From Aureobasidium sp. EXF-3400 (taxonomy: Eukaryota; Ascomycota; Dothideomycetes; Dothideales; Saccotheciaceae), in the NCBI GenBank assembly GCA_024195585.1, contig SWBL01000032.1, positions 155,420-219,419 of the forward strand: a DNA stretch of 64,000 nt, written 5' to 3'. This document shows, in pieces, positions 19,335-27,958 of this stretch (positions are counted from its first letter, which is position 1; each line of letters opens with the position of its first letter). The translations under genes were made by a program, and so were the position numbers. Under the pieces are notes generated by a model, which was given only the letters and a program-made list of their open reading frames with translations, was not told where the DNA came from and ran no database searches.

Positions 19335-19338
19335 AAAA
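19335..19338 (-). terminator. RNA polymerase III T4 terminator of tRNA-Gly
   Basis: AAAA on the plus strand, read as TTTT on the minus strand, begins three bases after the tRNA discriminator position. It is a minimal Pol III stop. Confidence 0.6.
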
Positions 19339-19340
19339 CT

Positions 19341-19411
19341 TGTCGCAGCCGTGAATCGAACACGGGGCTCGTGCATGGCAAGCACGAATTTTACCACTAA
19401 ACCACTGCGAC
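19341..19411 (-). tRNA. tRNA-Gly(GCC): tRNA-Gly (anticodon GCC)
   Basis: The minus strand folds as a 71-nt tRNA including the discriminator A. The acceptor stem pairs GTCGCAG with CTGCGAC. The anticodon stem CGTGC/GCACG encloses the loop TTGCCAT, with anticodon GCC at plus positions 19377-19379. The T arm is CGTGTTCGATTCACG. Internal promoter boxes are recognisable: A box TGGTTTAGTGG and B box GTTCGATTC. There is no intron. GCC reads GGC/GGU glycine codons. Confidence 0.95.
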
Positions 19412-19557
19412 TTTGATAAAGGCGCCTTCCTTATGCAGATATATAATACTTTATCACATCCAAATCCACGTCTGCCCAAGATCGCGCAAGCACGCGGTGA
19501 ACCAAACTTGCATGCTTCATAGAAAGTGCCGTCACAAATCACCACACGTCACACAAC

Positions 19558-20343
19558 ATGGTAAGCGCTTCTAGTGGTTCACGAATCCAACGTTCAAGCT
19601 ACTAACACCCACAGGCTCGTAACGCAGAGAAGGCGCAGAGTACGCTTTTCAGATGGAGGGCGCAGCAAGCGGCAGACCTGGGCATTCTCGACACAACCCG
19701 CACACGGCGACCAAAGGCCATATCGCAACAAGAATCTGTACCGACATGTGAACGCTGGCGTGGACAGGTGCTCAAGGAGATCTCGCGCAAAGTGTCCAAA
19801 ATTCAGGACTTATCGCTTTCAGACTTCCAAATCCGCGACCTCAACGACGAACTCAATAAGCTCTTCAAAGAAAAATGGCAATGGGAAATGCGCATCCGCG
19901 AACTAGGTGGACCAAACTACATGAGAGGAGGTGGCCGAGTTGTCGATGAGGAGGGTCGCGAGATACAAGGAGGTGGAAAAGGTTACCGCTACTTCGGAAG
20001 AGCAAAGGAGTTGCCTGGTGTCAAAGAGCTGTTCGAAGCTGCAAAGGTCAAACCGCAGGAAGAAAAGGCTCTGGAGACACGCTCGGATCTACGCCACAAG
20101 GTTGATGCTTCTTACTACGGCTACAATCTTGATGAGGAGGATGGTACACTATTGGCCTACGAGGCACAGAAGGAGAAAGAAGCCTTCGAGCATACCATGC
20201 AGGATCAAGAGGCCGAAGACACAGATTGGGAGCCTTTACCTGGAGATTCTGGAGACGGTGTTGCATGGAACCTTCCGACCGCTGAAGAAGTTGAGACCGA
20301 GCTCATTGAGAGAAGGAAACGAAAGTTGCTCGACAAGCTGTGA
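19558..20343 (+). CDS. ISY1: Pre-mRNA splicing factor Isy1
   Basis: Isy1 is a component of the NineTeen/Prp19-associated complex in the catalytic spliceosome. Two exons: 19558-19560, which is only the ATG, and 19615-20343, giving 243 residues. The 54-bp intron begins directly after the start codon (GTAAGC donor, CTAAC branch, CACAG acceptor). The join yields MARNAEKAQSTLFRWRA, the invariant family N-terminus, which no in-frame ATG in exon 2 provides. Further hallmarks are the conserved core (IRDLNDELNKLFKEKWQWE, LGGPNY) and KGYRYFGRAKELPGV. The C-terminal half is acidic and ends in a helical, Lys/Arg-rich tail. Length is normal for the family. Confidence 0.94.
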
Positions 20344-20839
20344 AGACATGATGTCAGTTCGCGCGATCCGCGCAACATGCTCCGAAGAAGCCTGTATGGT
20401 TGCTACTTTTCGCATCACATCGACAAATTGCCCATGCGATCTGCGCTCGCTACAATACCCGTACACCAGCTACGAATAACAGAACCGCTAGCCTGGTCTA
20501 CCACCATGGCTCAGTCCGTCCAGCAATCTGCCATGGTCGCTAGCTCTGCTGCCATCTGCAGTCGAACCTGGTTTCTGTAGATTTCGAAATCGAGGTCCTC
20601 TGGATCACCAAGGACTCAAAAGTCACCTTCAATTCTACCGTACTTTCTTCCAAGCGGCCATCCCACGTCCGCATGATGTGCCATCCTACCTATAAAGAGT
20701 CTTGCCAGATCAATTTTCAAACAGACTTTCCTTTACACTCACCTTGCAAGTCTCTTTAAGCATATCCCAGAGTGGTATCTAGCTCAGGTGTTGAACTGGC
20801 GAGTTTTGCCTTCTTCAAAGCGAGCAGATTGCGGAGAAA
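20344..20839. other. Intergenic, no gene seen
   Basis: These 496 bp lie between ISY1 and the BTB-like fragment (convergent arrangement). Only short frames are present and none has family features. Confidence 0.35.
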
Positions 20840-21178
20840 TCAGAAGAAGTGAAGGCTGAAAAAAATCGTCCAAAATATAATAAATAAGTTAGCGTTCGCA
20901 AGATGCTTCTCCACGGTATGCTTCCTTATCTCGGGCAAAGTGCACGTCCCCTGTAGGCAACAACCGACTTCACTCTTGCCCTGCTCGACCATCCACGCGG
21001 TGTACTCCGGACAGCGGTCGTAGCCGAACGATGAAAGATTGAGGAGCGGCACGGTATCTTCGAATACAAATCCTCCATGTTTGCTCGCAAGAACGTAAAG
21101 CGAAACGAGTAGGAGCACGTCGAACTCCGTGTCGGGGGTCTCCGAGTTCTTTGAGACGGAGAACATAAACTCGACCAT
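20840..21178 (-). CDS. Short BTB/POZ-like fragment, possibly a gene relic
   Basis: The frame from the ATG at 21178 gives 112 residues. The first 40 (MVEFMFS..., then LLLVSLYVLASKHGG) resemble the second half of a fungal BTB domain, where a 'hydrophobic-EF-hydrophobic-Y' strand is followed by the vYvLAdKY helix. The N-terminal half of a BTB domain is absent, a stop lies just upstream in frame, and the start of the divergent dioxygenase begins 43 bp away, leaving no room for it. The remainder has five cysteines and a hydrophobic end. This may be a truncated BTB gene or chance. Low confidence that it is translated. Confidence 0.3.
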   Translation of the reverse strand: MVEFMFSVSKNSETPDTEFDVLLLVSLYVLASKHGGFVFEDTVPLLNLSSFGYDRCPEYTAWMVEQGKSEVGCCLQGTCTLPEIRKHTVEKHLANANLFIIFWTIFFSLHFF

Positions 21179-21221
21179 GAGCAAACACTCTTCTCTCTAG
21201 TATATAACCCTCTGATAGAAC

Positions 21222-22504
21222 ATGTCTCGACTTCTTCAATCTGCTCTGCATACCACCTTCTCTAAGACCCTATCATTGCGAACATCTACTACTTTCAAAC
21301 CTTATCAATTCTGTCCTTACGCCACCATGGCTGTCAAGATCAACAACATCTCAGTTCACAAGATCCAACCACCGAAAGGATCCAAGATCGACTTCGGTGC
21401 CGAGATCAGGGGAGCAGATTTGGAAAATCTCTCAGGTACTAAATTTCAGTCGTCTGTAAATACCTCTAGCTAATGTTATATCGCTCAACAGAGGAAGACT
21501 TCAAGATCATCAGAAATGCTTTGTACGAGAACAGTGTAGTTCTGTTCAAGGATCAACAGTCACTCTCTCCCAAAGCTCAGTTCGAGCTTACACAAAAGTT
21601 CGATCCATCTGCTGGATCATACGGACATGGAAAGACGATCGACGCCAAAAGAAGTGTACTTCACCCTGATCTCAAGACAATTCCTCACCAACCCCAAGTC
21701 CAAGTGATTGGAAACGGCCCAGTTGCTGAGTTCGAAGGCCTAAAGGATATCACACTCAAGCACCCTCACCACAAGACCTTCCATAAGGAACCAATCAGCG
21801 AGGCTGACGACCGAGATGCAACACGATTCTACCGCTGGCACATTGATGCCGCACTGTATGATCTGTCTCCACCCAAAGTCACCAGTCTCATGGCTGTCAA
21901 AGTTCCCAAAACGGAAACCCAGACCCTGAGGTATGATGACGGCACAAACGATGAAATGAAAGTGCCTCGCGGAAGCACTGCATTTGTGAGCTCATACCGC
22001 ATGTACGACCTCCTCTCCGAAGCCGACAAGGAGTTTGCTCGAACCACAAAGGTTCAATACGCACCACACCCCTATATCTGGATGTCCCCGGCAAGATCAA
22101 GGAGTGACGGTCTTGGATTGGTTTCAGATGGCCTCGAACTTCCTCGAGAGGAGTTGCCGCCTATTGACGAGACAAAGATCAAGATCTTGCCCATGTGCTG
22201 GCGTAACCCAGTCACCGGACGTCTTGCTCTGCAAGTCCATCCTTCTGCAGTTGAGAAGCTTCACCTCGCCGATGGTACCGTCATCAGTGATCTGAAGGAA
22301 GTTCGAGATATCGTTCACAGGCTTTAAAGACCTGGAATTGCTCCTGAGCTAGTGTACGCAGTCAATTGGGACGAAGGAGACCTTGCTCTATTCAACAACG
22401 AAGGTGTGATTCACTCGGTGACAGGCTCCTTCCTGCCTGAGGAGGTTCGCATCTTCAGACAGTGCAATCTGGCGGCTTCACAGGATCCTCTTGGCCCAGA
22501 GTGA
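21222..22504 (+). CDS. TauD/TfdA-family 2-oxoglutarate dioxygenase interrupted by an in-frame stop (possible pseudogene)
   Basis: Family members are Fe(II)/2-oxoglutarate enzymes such as taurine or sulfonate dioxygenase (yeast Jlp1). Exon 1 is 21222-21435 and exon 2 starts at 21492; the 56-bp intron keeps frame (NLS-EEDFK). The frame reads normally through the iron motif WHIDAALYD, then meets TAA at 22325-22327. After it the same frame continues for 59 codons to a TGA at 22502-22504, with family features including the distal iron His (EGVIHSV) and a downstream Arg (EEVRIFRQ). Translation stopping at TAA gives 349 residues lacking that His and Arg; reading through gives 408 positions. No in-frame intron of credible quality removes the stop. 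The N-terminal 35 residues before a second Met at 21327 look like a mitochondrial presequence. Likely a recently inactivated gene, or stop readthrough, or a sequence error. Confidence 0.82.
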
Positions 22505-22831
22505 TATGAGCGTCTAGCGTAGGAGAATGAGAGGATGGATAGATTTACGTTCTTTATATACACTTCCAAAATTGCAACAACTTTTATAACTCTCAGGCAC
22601 ACAGAGAGGGAATCCACAGCCCTGGAAGTCTATCAAACATGAACAAGTGTTGTTGAGAGCTATCTAACCCTCATGAGCCGAAATACATGATATGAGTGTA
22701 GTAATACATGTGCGAACAGCAAGGTCTGCTGGGAAAATTGCAGGCTGCATTGGCAAAAAGAAAGCGATGCATGTTAGTATTACATTGGGTATACTCTAGC
22801 TTGCTAATCGTACCGAATAAATCATAATTCT
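22505..22831. other. Convergent intergenic region
   Basis: These 327 bp lie between the dioxygenase and the next minus-strand gene. A/T-rich trailer sequence; nothing else seen. Confidence 0.35.
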
Positions 22832-24430
22832 TTAGGATCTCTGCACAGACTGTCTACGCCTCATCAACTTCTCGGCATTCCTCTGCATAAACGATTCTCC
22901 TAGACTGCCACTGGTCTGTTGTTTGCTATAGCTCGGTCGAGAAAAGGAACCGTACAAAGACCCTTGGGCTGGTAATTCTTCTGGCACCTGGTCATCGACT
23001 GGCAGCTGAGGATCTTCTCGCACAGAAGGCCTCGAGAAGCCTGGTGATATGGGCTGGGCTGATGAAGAAAACGATGTTCCGAAACTTGCGATGGGAATGT
23101 TGAGACTAGACGCATGGCTGGCTGGGGAGATATCCCTGTCGCTAGGGCTAGCCGGACTTGCTGCGCGCAAGGTAGATTCAGAATCCAGACCTGAGTCCAT
23201 ATCTGCATCGATATCTTCAATCTGTGTGGTGTACATTTCTGAAGAGCCAGTGTTGTCAAACTCTTCGTCCATAGAAAAGGGTGAGGCGAGCTCAAGGTCG
23301 TCCTGGGGGCTGGTCTTAGTTTGCTGGGGTTCCTGGGACACGCTAGTTCCGCGAGCAGCTGAGGCGAACCCGAGACTCAACCCACCAGGTTGACCACCAG
23401 TCTGGGGACTTTGAGAAGTACTGGACTCGATTGTGTCCAGCAACGGCAATTTTGGAGACGTGGGCTCACGTGTCTCTGCTCGTGTGGGTTGAGCGGGTGT
23501 TTGGATTTCAATGTGTTCAGCGCCTAATTCGCTGTCCGGACAATGGTCCACGTCTTTATCTGCACTCGAGAAGATGTTATCGCTCGGGGCAACCACCTCG
23601 TCGCCTACAATCAGTGACACGCGCTTCTTGTTGAAGAGTCGTGGACCAGCCGAAGGTGACTTTAGAGCTGATACCAGGCTTCTTCCTTGATCCGAGCCAG
23701 ATGAAGGGGTCCTTGGGCCTAAGCCCCGCCTGGAGGGTAAGGACTTGTTGTCACCGGCAGGGTCGGTGTTGGCCCGCTGAAGAGCCTGACGATCGGGTGA
23801 GATGGTGGTTGAGTCAGCAGCATCGCTGAGGGCAGGAGCAGAAGGAGAGCGACCAGGACCAGATGGTCTGTTCTCCAGTAGCGGAAGATATGCAGGGGTA
23901 AAGAGACCTAAAAGCTCACTTTCCCGTTCGTGGCTCTTCTCATTCGTGCCTCGTGCGTCTCGGATGTTGTCAGCAGCATGTGCAGGCTGGTCAGCAGGCG
24001 TGGTGGTGGGCGAGGCATTTCCAGGCGGTTTTATGGCAGGTGAGGGTTGAGTTCGATAGCGGGTGCGCAACTCGCGCTCGTATAGTTTGAATTCCCTCTC
24101 TTTCTGGGCGATGAACTTGTGGATCTGGTCGTCGAGCTGGCGGCGTTTCTGGTCGAGTTCTTTCACAAAGCCGTCAACATCGCCTTGAGCCTCGGCGACG
24201 ACTTCGAGGCTCCTGCGTCGCGAAGCCAGTCGGCCCTCGGAAGCGCGCGGGCTGGGAGACTGGTTTGGAGGGGCGTCGGGAGTGGAATTGGGGAGTTGCG
24301 ACAGGGTGTCTTTGTTGTCTTGATGGTTGACTCGGGGAGCTTCAGCTTGAGCTTCAGGTTTGGCGTCAGCTTCTCCAGGCATGGGCAGCGATGCGGGGGC
24401 AGCCGCTAGGCAGTCGACGATGTTGCTCAT
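22832..24430 (-). CDS. Unrecognised, largely disordered protein of 532 residues
   Basis: Single exon. Residues 75-125 form a charged coiled-coil-like segment (VKELDQKRRQLDDQIHKF, then EREFKLYERELRTRYR). Nearly everything else is low complexity, rich in Ser, Pro, Ala and Asp. One compact, conserved-looking motif, KKRVSLIVGDEVVAPSD, lies near residue 270. The C-terminus is basic (EKLMRRRQSVQRS). There is no signal peptide, membrane segment or catalytic motif. Composition suggests a scaffold or regulatory phosphoprotein, but no function can be claimed. The gene is divergent from the Zn2Cys6 regulator, with about 800 bp between starts. Confidence 0.75.
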   Translation of the reverse strand: MSNIVDCLAAAPASLPMPGEADAKPEAQAEAPRVNHQDNKDTLSQLPNSTPDAPPNQSPSPRASEGRLASRRRSLEVVAEAQGDVDGFVKELDQKRRQLDDQIHKFIAQKEREFKLYERELRTRYRTQPSPAIKPPGNASPTTTPADQPAHAADNIRDARGTNEKSHERESELLGLFTPAYLPLLENRPSGPGRSPSAPALSDAADSTTISPDRQALQRANTDPAGDNKSLPSRRGLGPRTPSSGSDQGRSLVSALKSPSAGPRLFNKKRVSLIVGDEVVAPSDNIFSSADKDVDHCPDSELGAEHIEIQTPAQPTRAETREPTSPKLPLLDTIESSTSQSPQTGGQPGGLSLGFASAARGTSVSQEPQQTKTSPQDDLELASPFSMDEEFDNTGSSEMYTTQIEDIDADMDSGLDSESTLRAASPASPSDRDISPASHASSLNIPIASFGTSFSSSAQPISPGFSRPSVREDPQLPVDDQVPEELPAQGSLYGSFSRPSYSKQQTSGSLGESFMQRNAEKLMRRRQSVQRS

Positions 24431-25228
24431 ATGCAGCTCTCAATTAAGGAGACTGCTGGTCTGATCGGGAATCGTCAGTCCAATCGAGGCCGGACGGAGG
24501 GATTAGGCGAGAGGCGTCGAGTACCATGTGCTTCTGTGCCCGAGAGCTCTCTGTACCTGGTGCGCGGGAAGGGAAGGTGGGGGAACAACGAGCCTGTCAA
24601 AGCCGTGCGAAAATCAAGGCGCAAGCTTCAGTTCAAGCTGCGTGAGACAGAACAAAGAATCGACGTTTCTCAATTGCCATGGATATGTACAGGAATGCCA
24701 TCTTCTCAGCTCATCCACCTGCAGCCCTGAACGAGTAGAGTTGCTGATAAGAGCCGCACCCGAGCTAACCTTGAACGTACATTACATTGTCCTGATCGGG
24801 TCTGAACGCCATCTCATTTACGTGCGTCATATTCGTTTGCCGCGACTCGCAAATCAAGCTGGCTCGGACGTGACTATTTTGTTTGCATCAAGACCCTCGC
24901 CTCGCCTCGCCTCGTGCACCGAGTAGCTTGCCGTCAGATCGTCTGCTGTGAACGTGCTAGTTTGTGAACCCCGTCGAAGTTCCTTTGGCCGATCGTCTTG
25001 AACTTGTGATTACTGCTATCCTATAGAAGCGACATCTTCTCCGAGGTTGGTCGCGGTATCCGCTGCTGCTGCTGTTGTGAACGAGTGCGACGACCTTTTT
25101 CTGACGACACGGCGTGCCGCTGTGACCCACCCCAACATCTACCAGACCCTTCTTTTTTCCCTTCTCCCGCCTGCTTGCCGCCGACTTGCAACAAAACATA
25201 TCTCCACTCCAACGGATTTGTCGCACCC
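24431..25228. promoter_or_regulatory. Divergent intergenic region
   Basis: 798 bp between the starts of the disordered protein and the zinc-cluster regulator. It holds a small tandem repeat, four copies of CCTCG at 24895-24914, and a GCTGCTGCTGCTGTTG run near 25060 in the leader. No gene seen. Confidence 0.4.
24895..24914. repeat. (CCTCG)4 microsatellite
   Basis: Four perfect pentanucleotide copies in the divergent promoter region. It may be polymorphic; no function is implied. Confidence 0.75.
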
Positions 25229-27663
25229 ATGGAGGTCGAAGGCGATGACAGGACTGACATGTCCTTGCGGCGAGAGCGTGCCGTCATTGCAGCACAAGCC
25301 TGTCAAACTTGTCGGAGCCGGTAAGATCGAACGATCCACTTGCCATCTGCTGCCATACCATACTGACTGCTTGCTTTCCCGACACCTAGAAAATCAAAAT
25401 GTGATGAGCAAAGGCCCAAGTGTGGTCTCTGTAGGCGACTCAGTGTCGAGTGTGTCTACCGAGAACCTCAGCCCACAAAGTAAGTCTGGCTTCGAGTGAT
25501 TTGCGTGTCAATCGCTAAACTGTGCCATGTGTAGAAAGGACAAGACCATGATTTATATTCTTCAAACTTTGCAACGGCTGGAGAACAAGTTCGATACTCT
25601 TTATGTATCGAAACCTTCCACACCGGCAAGCAATACCGACTGGACCAGTCCACAAACTGGGCCACGTCCCCCAGGAGTCAACGGCACCATGGCTACTTCC
25701 GGCTCTAATGAGTCTCATGTATCATCTGATAGCAGCGAAACACGTCCAGGCCGTCGTATGGGGTCTCAATCATCCTTCCCTCCCGACATGTTGCGCACTT
25801 ATCAACACCTGACCGTGGCTCACAAAGTCTTGCTGTGGCCATCGATATATCTACACATCCTGAACTCTGGAATCGCCGTGGCCTCTGACCTGCAATATGT
25901 GCTTCAAGAAGGCACACCTTGGTTTATTCACCTTGAGTTGCACAAGCATCCAAAGACACTTCCCTGGGATACCGACATGCGAACATACCCGATGCCTAGT
26001 AGTACTGGAGAAATGAGAGCTGGATTCATCGGTTTGACGCCAGAGAACGTGCGTAGAATGAGTGATGCATACTTCAGTACCTTCAACATCCTGTTTCCAA
26101 TCCTCGATAGACAAATGTTTCTCGAAGACATCCTCGAACCTGTCCTGAGAAACGGTTTCGCAGATTGCGATCCTCAGGGCTGCCTTGTCCTGCTTGTATT
26201 GGCCCTTGGCCAGACCGCCATCGATGGCGTTTATGGATCTCCAATCAGCATCATTGAAGGTAATCCTAGTGGTCTACGTGGAGGCACATCTGAGAGACCA
26301 CCCGGTCTGAATCTTTTCAATGAGGCCCGGAGACGCATGGGCTTCATCATGCATCAATGCACGCTTGAGAATGTGCAAATTCATCTGCTTGAATCGTGAG
26401 TGGTACGGGGATTTTGCGCATTCACTGCTGACACATATCACAGTGCATACTACGAAGCTTGCGCTCGACATATGGTAAGCAGAATCTCAAAAAGGTGATA
26501 TGGACAATGTGACTAAGTCATGTGCGCAGGACTTCTGGCGAGCCACGGTTGCAGCATCAACTTCTTGTCAAATCCTTATCAAATGGTATGGAATTCTGCA
26601 GTATTCCAATGACATGTGAGCTGATTACGTTCTAGCGAATCTATTGATTGGTCTACACCACGAGCAGATCTCATCAAACGCGCATACTGGGCGTGTATGC
26701 TTAGCGAAGAGTAAGCCTTTCTCATGCGTGGTTGAAATACCGCTGATACTGACAATTAGTAGTATGTATCACCTCGAACTGGATCTCTCACAAACAGGAA
26801 TCCATACTCTGGAGGATCAGGTACCACTCCCTTACTTCCATGGCTCGGAAAGTAACTATGGCAGTCCTTCGGATGAAAAATCACATTTCCAGTATCACTT
26901 CCTTGCAATGATAGCGTTGCGCAGATTGGTGGCGCGGATTCACGAGTCAATACATTGCTGTAAGCGTCCTGCTGAACAAAGCGAGGGTAGAAGCTTACTG
27001 TGTGCAGCATCAAATTCGTCAGCTGAGCTATCTGAAGATTATGGTGGCCCGCCAGTCCACGTTATCAAGGAACTAGCTCGACAATTGGAGTCGTGGCGCT
27101 CATTGCTGCCCCGACCTCTGCAATGGTCAGACAACGACAAGACAGAATTCCCCAACATGGGCTCGGCGGGACGACAGGGCACAGATCCACTCTTCTCGAT
27201 GGATCGAGGATCTGTTCCGATCAACCACCGAGACAACCTGGACATCATGACAGCACAACTGAGGACGCAGTTCTACTACGCACGATTTATGATTTACCGG
27301 CCGTTTGTTTATAAGGCGTTACACTTCCCCGAGTTGATGACAGAAGAGGACCAAATATGCTGTGCTCTCGCGATACAATCGGCGTGTCTATGGCCACTGG
27401 TGCTTGCGCCGCCCAAGAACAAGAAACGATTGGTGCCGCATCTGTTCACGTGGACGCAGAATTTCGTGGGGATATTGCTTATACTGCGCATGACGACGGA
27501 GAATGAGTGCTTGAAGAAGATATGCAATGAAAGAGTGAACCGAAAGGACCTGGAGCAGACGACGACATTGATGTTGGAGTGGATCCAGGACATCAAACAA
27601 GTAGATGGGATTGCAGAATGGAGCTGGAAAATGCTGGGACCACTGTATTCGAGACACGGATAG
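25229..27663 (+). CDS. Zn2Cys6 fungal transcription factor
   Basis: A DNA-binding regulator. Seven exons: 25229-25320, 25390-25479, 25535-26395, 26444-26474, 26530-26585, 26636-26710 and 26760-27663, giving 702 residues. The zinc cluster spans exons 1 and 2 (ACQTCRSRKSKCDEQRPKC, then GLC...VEC) with spacing C-x2-C-x6-C-x5-C-x2-C-x6-C; an intron splits it after CRSR, a common fungal position. A short basic and coiled linker follows (ILQTLQRLENKFDTL). The middle-homology (fungal_trans) region begins near residue 210 (YFSTFNILFPILDRQMF) and includes the typical KRAYWACMLSE and LELDLSQTGI. Target genes are unknown: neighbours are a disordered protein and a PPR protein, so no cluster context helps. 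Confidence 0.88.
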
Positions 27664-27958
27664 TGAGGGGTGTCGAAAGAAAATACTGAGTAGCACTGCA
27701 CAACAAAAACAGCAAAATATGGTATTCTCATGTCATGGACAATTGTGTGCTCGCGTGCTCTAAAGTCTAGACGTATGGAAAGGCCGATGCCAAGCAAAAG
27801 AGAGAGGCGGCGTCCGAGGCCGACGAGTCAGGGCAAGTCGTCGCGACAAATTATTATTGTCAGGCGATTGACAACGCAATTGCAGACGTGACAGGCACCC
27901 AGAGAAAGAAAGAGCCGGACAAGAATGAGCGTGAATTGAAAACAGCCATGGACTTGCC

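Noticed and set aside
22286..22333. 48-nt in-frame intron that would remove the dioxygenase stop codon
   Set aside because: The donor GTTCGA is weak, there is no good branch point, and it would delete residues conserved in the family.
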